NCBI GenBank assembly: GCA_937934295.1
Contig: CALHAI010000006.1
Location: 241,643 to 305,642, forward strand
Source: an uncultured Blastocatellia bacterium
GTDB taxonomy: Bacteria > Acidobacteriota > Blastocatellia > HR10
Direction of reading: 5' to 3'
Length of the DNA stretch: 64,000 nt
Shown in pieces: positions 46,834-54,416 of the stretch; within the stretch, counting starts at the first letter, position 1, and the number at the start of each line of letters is the position of its first letter. The notes below the pieces were generated by a model. It was not told where the DNA came from, searched no databases, and saw nothing but the letters and a program-made list of their open reading frames with translations. Both the position numbers and the translations under genes were made by a program.

Positions 46834-48207
46834 TCAGAGCGGCTCGAAGCGAGCCGTGAAATGCCGCAGAAACGGCGCTTGCCATACGATACGATAGCCG
46901 CGAATCGTCTCGCGCCGTTTGTAGACCTCCAGGATCGCCTCGATCACGTAGTCGATATGACTCTGCGTGTAGACGCGGCGCGGGATCGCCAGCCGCACCA
47001 GCTCCATCGGTGCCGGGAGCTCCTCCCCCGTCTGCGGATCCCGCTTGCCGAACATGACCGAACCGATCTCGACCGAGCGAATCCCAGCCTCGCGGTAGAG
47101 TTCGACGGCGAGCGCCTGCGCGGGATAGTGCAAGGGGGGGATGTGCGGGAGCATCGCCCCGGCGTCAATGTAGATGGCATGACCACCCGGTGGTTGCACG
47201 ATCGGAACGCCGGCCGCAGCGATATGCCGCCCCAAGTAGCGCGTCGAGGCGAAGCGGTATTGCAAGTAATCTTCGTCCAACACTTCCTGCAACCCCACGG
47301 CGATCGCCTCCAGATCGCGGCCGGCTAAGCCCCCGTAGGTGGGAAAGCCCTCGGTCAGGATGAGCAGATTCTTCTCCTGCTGCGCCAACCGATCGTCGTT
47401 CGTGCAGAGGAACCCGCCGATATTGGCCAGCCCATCCTTCTTCGCCGACATCGTGCACCCATCCGCATAGGAGAACATCTCGCGCGCGATCTCTCGAACC
47501 GACTTCTCGGCATACCCCTCTTCGCGCAGCTTGATGAAGTAGGCGTTCTCGGCGAAGCGACAGGCGTCCAGATAGAGCGGAATGCCGTACTCGGCGCAGA
47601 TGGCTTTCACCTCGCGGATATTGGCCATGGAGACGGGTTGCCCCCCACCGGAATTGTTCGTCACCGTGAGCATGACCAGCGGGATGCGCTCTGGCCCAAC
47701 GCGCCGGATCAGGGCGCGCAACGCGTCCGTGTCCATGTTCCCTTTGAAGGGGTGATAGACCGAGGGCTTGTAGAATTCGGGGATCGGCAGATCCACGGCT
47801 TCCGCCCCGACGTATTCGATGTTCGCCCGCGTCGTGTCGAAATGCGTGTTGCTCGGCACAATGTGCCCAGGCTGGCACATGATCGAGAAGAGGATGCGCT
47901 CGGCCGCCCGCCCTTGATGTGTGGGGATGACATGCTTGAATCCGAAGATCTCTCGCACGACGGCCTCGAAGCGATAGAAGCTCGCGCTCCCGGCATATGA
48001 CTCATCGCCCCGCATCATGGCCGCCCACTGTTCGGAACTCATAGCCGCCGTGCCGCTGTCGGTCAAAAGGTCTATGATGACGTGCTCCGACTTGATCAAA
48101 AAAAGATTATAGCTGGCCTCGCGCAAGTACCCTTCGCGCTCCTCGCGCGTCGTCATGCGGATGGGTTCGACGACCTTGATCCGAAATGGTTCGATGATGG
48201 TCTTCAT
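46834..48207 (-). CDS. tnaA: Tryptophanase
   Basis: This 457-aa PLP beta-eliminating lyase cleaves tryptophan to indole, pyruvate and ammonia. MSAKKDG carries the PLP lysine (K257); LLTDSGT and PTHQGRAAERI are conserved. Tryptophanase and tyrosine phenol-lyase are close homologues. Two positions known to set specificity favour tryptophanase: Asp124 in THFDTTRAN (Thr in phenol-lyases) and Ile in GIRSVEIGS (Arg in phenol-lyases). Other stretches are more phenol-lyase-like (FSYADGCTMS, NIGGFLC). ATG 48207 was chosen because GGAGGAGCG precedes it. Neighbours are a TonB-like protein and an NtrC-like regulator. Confidence 0.88.
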   Translation of the reverse strand: MKTIIEPFRIKVVEPIRMTTREEREGYLREASYNLFLIKSEHVIIDLLTDSGTAAMSSEQWAAMMRGDESYAGSASFYRFEAVVREIFGFKHVIPTHQGRAAERILFSIMCQPGHIVPSNTHFDTTRANIEYVGAEAVDLPIPEFYKPSVYHPFKGNMDTDALRALIRRVGPERIPLVMLTVTNNSGGGQPVSMANIREVKAICAEYGIPLYLDACRFAENAYFIKLREEGYAEKSVREIAREMFSYADGCTMSAKKDGLANIGGFLCTNDDRLAQQEKNLLILTEGFPTYGGLAGRDLEAIAVGLQEVLDEDYLQYRFASTRYLGRHIAAAGVPIVQPPGGHAIYIDAGAMLPHIPPLHYPAQALAVELYREAGIRSVEIGSVMFGKRDPQTGEELPAPMELVRLAIPRRVYTQSHIDYVIEAILEVYKRRETIRGYRIVWQAPFLRHFTARFEPL

Positions 48208-48271
48208 AGGCGCTCCTCCGGCAAAGGCTGTCCTCCGACGCGATGCGCTTTTGGCCAAAGCCGACCGCGCC

Positions 48272-49267
48272 TCACTCTTCGGACCCGATGCGGCTCTTCA
48301 ACATCTCCGTAGCTTCAGCGCGAGGGATCTTCACGCTGGCGATGATGCTGCGACCCTCTTGCGTGATGCTCAGCCGCGAGAGGAGCGCCGCCGCTTGAGG
48401 ATCCAATCTCCCCGCATTCAAGCGCGCCAGCAGAAGCAATCCGTTCAACTGGCTGACAAGCTGAGCGGCTCCCGCCTCCGACGGCGAGACGATGATGAAC
48501 CGCAGCTCGGTCGTCTCGGCGATGACGAGCTTCACGGTCACGGATTGAGCGGTCACAAGCGGTGCCAAGATACGCGCGCGACTCGCTTCCTCGACGATCA
48601 TCAACGCGGCCGCATCCACCTGCGGAAGGCCAGAGGGCTCTACAAGCGCGACGTCCGTGAGCGCCCCGTCCTTCTGCACGCGGAAGGAGACGGCGACGCT
48701 GATATCTTGGAACGCGAGACGCCCCTCTTGCTTGGCGCGGTAGATCTCGATGATGGCGTCGCGGATCGGTCCGATGTTCAGCTTCCGCGCCTCATCCTGG
48801 ACCCGTCGCTCCAGCTCCTCCCACGTCTCCGGGAGATCGGACATCGCTGCCTTCGCCCGCGCCGTCTGCGCCATGTGCTCACGCAAGCGGCGCACCGCCT
48901 CTTGACGCCGTCGCCGTTCCTCAATACGGCGCCTCGCTTCCTCATCCGGGGACGAAGTGAGAAGGCCGGGCGGATAGTAGAGCGGGGCTACAAGAAGCGC
49001 GCGATCCGGCAGCCGCAATCCCCGGCGATGCCCCGGCTCGCTCACGATCGCCAACCCGATCAACCCCCTCCAGGATGAGAGCGTGCGATACGAGTCATAG
49101 AGGATGTAGCCGAAGAGCGAACCATGCAGCAGCCCCGTCAGCATGATGCCGATGCGAACATACCGCCGATCCGGTCGGATGCGTTGTTCCAAAAGACACG
49201 GGAACTCGCTCAGAGCCGGCTCCGCTTCAGAAGCTCGTCGAAGATCATGAAGGATCTCCCGCCTCAT
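48272..49267 (-). CDS. TonB-like protein with C-terminal energy-transducer-type domain
   Basis: This 331-aa protein has an N-terminal membrane helix (IGIMLTGLLHGSLFGYILY), a long charged coiled region (EEARRRIEERRRRQEAVRRLREH, about 109-131) and a TonB-C-like segment (ISVAVSFRVQKDGALTDVALVEPSGLPQVDAAAL) where the usual TonB motif (energy-coupling box binding) begins. A further C-terminal part (about 240-331) is not recognised. TonB links proton motive force to outer-membrane receptors such as the Oar-like one at 1-2478. It may serve an unknown receptor. It starts 17 bases after the NtrC-like gene. Confidence 0.65.
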   Translation of the reverse strand: MRREILHDLRRASEAEPALSEFPCLLEQRIRPDRRYVRIGIMLTGLLHGSLFGYILYDSYRTLSSWRGLIGLAIVSEPGHRRGLRLPDRALLVAPLYYPPGLLTSSPDEEARRRIEERRRRQEAVRRLREHMAQTARAKAAMSDLPETWEELERRVQDEARKLNIGPIRDAIIEIYRAKQEGRLAFQDISVAVSFRVQKDGALTDVALVEPSGLPQVDAAALMIVEEASRARILAPLVTAQSVTVKLVIAETTELRFIIVSPSEAGAAQLVSQLNGLLLLARLNAGRLDPQAAALLSRLSITQEGRSIIASVKIPRAEATEMLKSRIGSEE

Positions 49268-49284
49268 ACCCCGTCATGGAGGCT

Positions 49285-50697
49285 TCAGACCCGATCGGGT
49301 TCGATGTTCAAGCGTCGCCGCATGGCGGCCAACGTCGTCTCCTTCAAGCGGAGGAGTCGCGCCGCGCGGCGCTGATTCCCCCCGGTCCGCCGCAACGCCT
49401 CCACGATCAGCCCGCGCTCGAACTCCTCCACTAGCTCGTAGAAGTCGATCCCCCCTTCCGGGAGAGGGACCTTGGGAACGCGAGGCGCCGGACGCCCAAT
49501 CGGTTCCGGGAGATGCGTGACGTCAATGGGCAGGGGGGCGGTCCGACGCACGGCGACTTCCAGAACGCGCTGCAGCTCGTCCACATTCTCCGGCCAGGCG
49601 TAGCGCGCGAGCGCCTGAAGCGCGTCATCGGTCAGCACGCGCTTCTCCCTCTGTTGGCGCTGGCAGATGCGCTCCAGGAAATAGTCCACGAAATAGGGGA
49701 TATCTTCCGGGCGAGCGCGCAACGGTTCGATCGCCAGATGTGCTTCCCGCACCAGGTGATAGAGGTCCTCGATGAGCAATCCCTTGCGCCGCAGCTGCTC
49801 CGGCGTCCACTGGCTGCCGAAGATGAAGCGAGGTCCCGAAGAGGCGCCCTCGGCCTCAGGCGTTTGTCGCTCGTGAAGGAACGCCGCGAGGCGATACTGG
49901 AGCGGAAGGGGAACGAGCGACACCTCTGTGATGTAAACCGTCCCCGCGCTGAGCAGCGACATCACTCCACGACCGATCGGCTCGATCTCTCCCTCGATCC
50001 ATCCCGAATCGCCAAAGAGCAACCCGGAGAGCGCGCTCGCAGGCACAGATGCCGTGTCCACGAGAACGAACGGCGCCAGCGCCCATGGGCCACTGTAATG
50101 CACCGTCTGCGCGAGCATCTGTTTGCCGACACCGCGTTCCCCAGACAGAAAGAGCGAATGCCGCACGCTCGCGAAGGTGCGGACGAACGCCCGGCGCATC
50201 TCCGCCCCTCGACTGATCCCGATGAGGTTCTCGATGCGATACCGCGCGCGCAGCTCATCGCTCAGGCGCGTCGTCGTCTCCTGCAGAGCCACAAGCTCCA
50301 ACCGATCGCGCACGGCTTGAAGCAGCTCCTCGGGATGAACCGGCTTGAGCACATAGCGGCCGAAGGTCAGTCCCATGATCCACGCCCCCGACTCCCGCAG
50401 TCCTTCGGGAATGAGAGCGAGGATCCTCTGCGGCTCGATCCGCGCGAGCGCTCCCCCAAGAGGCGACAGATCGCGCTCCACATCTACGACCACGAGTTGA
50501 AACGCCTTGCTGTCAATGGGCAAGCTCTCCAACTGCAAGAAATCGGCCGTCATCACCCGGCACCCGAGCCGCTCGATCACATGTCCGAGTTCGGCCTGAC
50601 GACTCGCCGTCCCCGCGACGATCAGGACTGCCATCTCTCGGATCCGGCGGGAGACCTCGACCGGCGCGACGCTCATGGACATCCGTTCGTCCGACAT
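49285..50697 (-). CDS. Degenerate NtrC-type regulator (receiver-like, AAA+, Fis HTH)
   Basis: This 470-aa protein has an N-terminal receiver-like domain (about 22-135; Asp in VVVDVERD, Lys in LKPVHPEE, but the acidic pair at the start is missing), an AAA+ domain and a C-terminal Fis-type helix-turn-helix (RTGGNQRRAARLLRLKETTLAAMRRR). Walker A GERGVGKQ is present at 186-193. The sigma-54-contact GAFTGA loop is absent (GWIEGEIEP at the position), and Walker B is VYITEV rather than LFLDEI. It should therefore bind DNA without classic sigma-54 activation. ATG 50697 was chosen because GGGAGG precedes it at proper distance. Confidence 0.82.
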   Translation of the reverse strand: MSDERMSMSVAPVEVSRRIREMAVLIVAGTASRQAELGHVIERLGCRVMTADFLQLESLPIDSKAFQLVVVDVERDLSPLGGALARIEPQRILALIPEGLRESGAWIMGLTFGRYVLKPVHPEELLQAVRDRLELVALQETTTRLSDELRARYRIENLIGISRGAEMRRAFVRTFASVRHSLFLSGERGVGKQMLAQTVHYSGPWALAPFVLVDTASVPASALSGLLFGDSGWIEGEIEPIGRGVMSLLSAGTVYITEVSLVPLPLQYRLAAFLHERQTPEAEGASSGPRFIFGSQWTPEQLRRKGLLIEDLYHLVREAHLAIEPLRARPEDIPYFVDYFLERICQRQQREKRVLTDDALQALARYAWPENVDELQRVLEVAVRRTAPLPIDVTHLPEPIGRPAPRVPKVPLPEGGIDFYELVEEFERGLIVEALRRTGGNQRRAARLLRLKETTLAAMRRRLNIEPDRV

Positions 50698-50803
50698 CCT
50701 CATCCTCCCACATTCAACCTCCACTCACTCATTACGCCTCGGCAGGGGAGCGAGTTTCAAAAGTCCCTAACGGTTCGCACTTTCGCCCTGTCCAAGAAGT
50801 TTA

Positions 50804-51619
50804 TCACGCGCCGATCTCTTTGTAAAACGTGACGAGCACGTCACACAACGTCTTTGGAGCTTCGAGCATGGGGAAATGAGCGGGAGACGCCATCGTCACG
50901 AGCCGTCCAGCATGAATCCGCTCGAAGAGCCAACGCGCCGTCTCGACCGATGCCCAACCATCTTGGCGACAGGCCACAAGCAGAATGGGGCGCGCATATC
51001 CGAAGAGGGCCGCGCAGAATCGGCGTAGGGTGGTGTCCTCCGTCGCCGAATGCACCAGCTCCCACGCAGCTCGCGCATCTACATGAAGGAGATCTTCGGC
51101 GAGGATGCGCTGATATGCCTTCGGAAGCCGGCCAAGGGCATATCGTCGAAAGAGGAGGGAGCGAACAAGCGGCACGGCGGCGAGCTGTCGCAGGAGCAGC
51201 AGAAGCTGCGCTGACGTGACATATTTCTCCACGCGCGGGGAGGACGTCGGCCCCAGTGTCGGATTGAGAAGCGTCAACGTGCGCACGTCCTGCGGATGGA
51301 GCTGAAGACAGAGCGCGGCCGGGATCGCGCCGAGCGCATGCGCGACCACATGCGCCTCGCCCAAGCCGAGCGCCGTGATCAGCTCGTGCACGTCCTCGGC
51401 ATGAGCCTCGACGTCATAGGCGGCTGCCCCCGCGAATGATCGGCTGCGTCCGAAGCCGCGCGGATCGAACGCGATGACGTCATACGAGCGCGCCAACCGC
51501 TCAGCCAACGGCTCCCAATACCGATGAGAAAACGGCCAATCGTTGACGAGGACCAGAGGTGGCCCTCCCCCCACACGGTGATAATACAGCTCTCCTTCGG
51601 GAACGCGAACAAACGGCAT
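50804..51619 (-). CDS. Alpha/beta-hydrolase fold protein lacking the nucleophile serine
   Basis: This 271-aa alpha/beta-hydrolase has GGGPPLVLVNDWPFSHRYW (oxyanion region), FDPRGFGRS and a C-terminal Asp (CRQDGW) and His (SPAHFPMLEAP). The nucleophile elbow, normally GxSxG, reads AHALG at 93-97, so the Ser is Ala95. Catalysis by the usual triad is therefore unlikely. It may be a ligand-binding pseudo-hydrolase. Start 51619 (MPFVRVPEGELYYH) is preferred; a longer frame to 51703 exists but lacks family-like sequence. Confidence 0.85.
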   Translation of the reverse strand: MPFVRVPEGELYYHRVGGGPPLVLVNDWPFSHRYWEPLAERLARSYDVIAFDPRGFGRSRSFAGAAAYDVEAHAEDVHELITALGLGEAHVVAHALGAIPAALCLQLHPQDVRTLTLLNPTLGPTSSPRVEKYVTSAQLLLLLRQLAAVPLVRSLLFRRYALGRLPKAYQRILAEDLLHVDARAAWELVHSATEDTTLRRFCAALFGYARPILLVACRQDGWASVETARWLFERIHAGRLVTMASPAHFPMLEAPKTLCDVLVTFYKEIGA

Positions 51620-51728
51620 CTTCCCGACCCTTTGATCGCCAACGGCGAGCGCGCGCTCAATTCCTGCTGCCCTGGCGAGGGCTAGTCCGCCTGAGCCTTT
51701 CACAAGGCGAAGGCTGCTCGGATCGCCC

Positions 51729-51971
51729 TCACTCGAGGGGCCGTTTGAAGGTGAACTTGACGTACCGGCTGATCGAGACGATATCTATGCTCTTTTGCGA
51801 GCGATGGACGACGAACCCATCCACGTACACGCCGACCAGTTCCCACCCCTCCTCGCCCAGCTTGTTCAATCCCGCATCCACGTTCTCATCCACGAAGTCC
51901 TTTCCCGTCACGATGGCCCCGAGCTTCCTCAGCTCGCCCCAATCCAACGTCTTATATTGCCACTTCCTCAT
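51729..51971 (-). CDS. DUF4177-like small protein
   Basis: This 80-aa protein (MRKWQYKTLDWGEL..., GLNKLGEEGWELVGVYVDGF) matches the DUF4177 pattern: a short beta-rich domain with a conserved GWELV. Function is unknown. ATG 51971 was chosen because GGAGGGGAGCAG precedes it. It lies 68 bases after the dehydrogenase. Confidence 0.8.
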   Translation of the reverse strand: MRKWQYKTLDWGELRKLGAIVTGKDFVDENVDAGLNKLGEEGWELVGVYVDGFVVHRSQKSIDIVSISRYVKFTFKRPLE

Positions 51972-52039
51972 CTGCTCCCCTCCGCCACGTTCCTTCCCCA
52001 CCCGAGGCTCTCGGTGAGCCTCGCCGTCTCCGTCAGCGC

Positions 52040-53104
52040 TCACCAAGCGTGAGCGCGCACGCGCGCGGCAAGAGTGCGCCCGACTTCCTCGGTCGAGAGC
52101 GAGCCGCCAAGATCGCGCGTGACCTCACCGGCTCGAACCGCCGCGACGACGGCGCGCTCGATGGCGCGCGCTGCTTCTTCCGCCCCCACGTAGTCCAACA
52201 GCATCGCCGCCGTGAGGATCGCGCCCATCGGATTGGCCACGTTCTTTCCCGCCAACGTCGGCGCTGTCCCGTGCACCGGCTCGAAGAGCGAGATGCGCCC
52301 AGGATGGATATTCCCTGACGGCGCCAATCCCAATCCGCCGATGAGTGCCGCCCCGAGATCGCTCAAGATATCCCCGAACATGTTCGTCGTCACGATCACA
52401 TCGCACGAAGCCGGATCCTGCACCATCAGCAGCGCCATCGCATCCACATATTGATGCGTCGCCTCGATCTCGGGATAGCGCTGAGCGACCTCCCAGAACA
52501 CGCGCTGCCACAGCCCATGCCCATAGCGCAGCACGTTCGATTTATCCACGAGCGTCACGCGCCGCCGCCCATGCCGCCGCGCATACTCGAAGGCTGCGAC
52601 GACGATCCGCTCCGTCCCCCGCCGCGTCGCGATCTCCTCTTGAATGGCCACTTCCTCCGGCGTTCCCTTCCGAAGTACGCCCCCGATATCCACATAAGCG
52701 CCCTCGGTGTTCTCCCGCACGATGACGAAATCGATGTCTTCCGGCGTCCGCCCCTTGAGTGGCGTCAGACGCTCATCCAGCAGCTTCACCGGTCGCAAAT
52801 TCATGAACAGATCCAACTGCACGCGCAAGCCGAGCAGGATCTCCCGCGCGTGCCGATGGTCCGGAATACGCGGATCGCCGAAGGCGCCGGCGAGGATCGC
52901 GTCGTAGTTCTGTTGGAGCATCGCGACGGCCCCCTCCGGCAGCGCGACCCCCTCGCGCAGATATTTCTCCGCCCCCCAATCGAAATGCGTCATCTCCAGC
53001 GCGAGGCCGTACACCTCGGCCGCCGCCTCCAACACGCGCACGGCCTCGCGCGTCACCTCGACGCCGATCCCGTCCCCCGGAATGACGGCGATGCGCGTGA
53101 CCAT
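52040..53104 (-). CDS. leuB: Isocitrate/isopropylmalate-family dehydrogenase
   Basis: This 354-aa NAD-dependent beta-decarboxylating dehydrogenase begins MVTRIAVIPGDGIGVEVTREA. It shows MNLRPVKLLDE, FVIVRENTEGAYVDIGG, VTLVDKSNVLRYGHGLW (catalytic Lys), TTNMFGDILSDLGAALIGGLG and EPVHGTAPTLAGKNVANPMGA. These fit 3-isopropylmalate dehydrogenase, but related tartrate or D-malate dehydrogenases share them and no other leu gene is nearby. GGAGAGACGGTGAG precedes ATG 53104. It begins one base after the M28-like gene's stop (53106). Confidence 0.85.
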   Translation of the reverse strand: MVTRIAVIPGDGIGVEVTREAVRVLEAAAEVYGLALEMTHFDWGAEKYLREGVALPEGAVAMLQQNYDAILAGAFGDPRIPDHRHAREILLGLRVQLDLFMNLRPVKLLDERLTPLKGRTPEDIDFVIVRENTEGAYVDIGGVLRKGTPEEVAIQEEIATRRGTERIVVAAFEYARRHGRRRVTLVDKSNVLRYGHGLWQRVFWEVAQRYPEIEATHQYVDAMALLMVQDPASCDVIVTTNMFGDILSDLGAALIGGLGLAPSGNIHPGRISLFEPVHGTAPTLAGKNVANPMGAILTAAMLLDYVGAEEAARAIERAVVAAVRAGEVTRDLGGSLSTEEVGRTLAARVRAHAW

Positions 53105-53105
53105 C

Positions 53106-54062
53106 TCACCGTCTCTCCGCCGCAGCGAGCGCCGCCTCGATCCGCGGCAGCGCTCGAAGCACGACATCGCCCACGATCTTCAAACTCCGCGGGCTCACTT
53201 TATCGAGCGTATCTTCAGCCGTATGCCAGTACCGATTCCACAGCCCGTAGTTGAAATCGATGAGGTCCACCGCCGGCACGCCCTTTTGCAGGAACGGGAC
53301 GTGATCGTCATCCACAAATGTCTCCCGACTCGTGAAGTGTCGCTCGTAGCCGAGCTGCCGCGCCGTCTCCCAGAGGATGTCCTGAAGCCAACGGGTCGAG
53401 TACGCGTCGCGCACGATGTCCAGGTCCTTGTCGCCGATCATATCCAACAGGATGAGCGCCCGAATCCGAGAGAGTTCCCCCCGACGTTCCAGCTGTTCCA
53501 CCATGTACCGACTCCCGTATTTGCTGTCCGTCTGCGACCATGAGACGAAGGCCTCCTCGCCATCGAAGAAGACGAACCGGAGCATGTACGGCGGCGTCTC
53601 CTGGCGCGCGGCGAGCACGCGCGCCAGTTCCAGAAGCGCTCCCGTGCTCGATCCCCCATCGTTCGCCCCCACGAAGGAGAAGTCGGTGAAGAGCTTCGTG
53701 TCATAATGGCTGGCGAGGATGATCACGTCTTCGCTCGCGCCCGCGCGCTCGGCGATGATATTGACCATGGGCTTCTCCCCAAGCGGGGTCTGGGCCCGAA
53801 ACTCCTCAGTCCGAACGCTCAACCCATATCCTTTCAGCTCAGCCAGGAGATAGGCGCGCATGCGCGCATGCGCCTCGCTGCCGACGGGTCGCGGCCCCAA
53901 CGCGACTAATTGGCGGACATGCTCGAAAGCGCGTTCGCCACTGAACTCCGTCGGAGCGAGCGCCGTCGCCGATTGTTCCCGGTCCACCATCGTGGAAGAG
54001 GATTTCGTCGAGCAAGCGGCCAGGGACACAATCATCGCAACCAGGAGCTGAGGGCTCTTCAT
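53106..54062 (-). CDS. M28 family peptidase / glutaminyl-peptide cyclotransferase-like lipoprotein
   Basis: This 318-aa protein has a lipoprotein signal (IVSLAACSTK). The zinc-hydrolase core has SHYDTK, GANDGGSSTGALLELAR, FFDGEEAFVSWSQTDSKYGSRYM, LDMIGDKDL and DDDHVPFLQKG, the pattern of glutaminyl cyclases rather than of processive aminopeptidases. It may form N-terminal pyroglutamate or cleave peptides in the periplasm. It starts 4 bases after the glutaredoxin-like gene and runs into the dehydrogenase. Confidence 0.87.
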   Translation of the reverse strand: MKSPQLLVAMIVSLAACSTKSSSTMVDREQSATALAPTEFSGERAFEHVRQLVALGPRPVGSEAHARMRAYLLAELKGYGLSVRTEEFRAQTPLGEKPMVNIIAERAGASEDVIILASHYDTKLFTDFSFVGANDGGSSTGALLELARVLAARQETPPYMLRFVFFDGEEAFVSWSQTDSKYGSRYMVEQLERRGELSRIRALILLDMIGDKDLDIVRDAYSTRWLQDILWETARQLGYERHFTSRETFVDDDHVPFLQKGVPAVDLIDFNYGLWNRYWHTAEDTLDKVSPRSLKIVGDVVLRALPRIEAALAAAERR

Positions 54063-54066
54063 CGCC

Positions 54067-54330
54067 TCACCTCGCTTGCCGTGAAAGTCGGCGCACCATG
54101 CGGCAGAACGCGCGCGGATTCACGCGGTGCTGGAATGCCTTGATCCCGCCGATGAAGATGACGGGAATCTGCTCCCCATATTGGCGGCGCAGCTCTTCCT
54201 CCTGCTCGATGTTGACGATCTCCAGCTCGAAGAGGTCGGCGCAGTCCACGGTCGCGAGGACGCGCTCGGCTTCCTCGCAGAGCTGGCATCCCGGCTTGGC
54301 ATACATAACCACACGTATCCGTTCGCCCAT
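54067..54330 (-). CDS. Glutaredoxin-like small protein
   Basis: This 87-aa thioredoxin-fold protein has MYAKPGCQLCEEAERVL with the redox CxxC and GEQIPVIFIGG with the cis-Pro. It resembles the glutaredoxin/DUF836 group. ATG 54330 gives a family-like start; a longer frame to 54408 overlaps the divergent promoter. Confidence 0.85.
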   Translation of the reverse strand: MGERIRVVMYAKPGCQLCEEAERVLATVDCADLFELEIVNIEQEEELRRQYGEQIPVIFIGGIKAFQHRVNPRAFCRMVRRLSRQAR

Positions 54331-54366
54331 GGCGCCGCGCGCTCCCCATCGCGAGATGCTCGTCGC

Positions 54367-54372
54367 TATAAT
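54367..54372 (+). promoter_or_regulatory. -10 box for the gene at 54417
   Basis: A perfect TATAAT lies 44 bases before the ATG at 54417, between the divergent glutaredoxin-like gene (54330) and this gene. No matching -35 is evident. It argues for a start at 54417 rather than GTG at 54384. Confidence 0.5.
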
Positions 54373-54416
54373 AACGAGCGGACGTGGAGAAATCAACGGG
54401 GGGCACAAAAGAGGCG

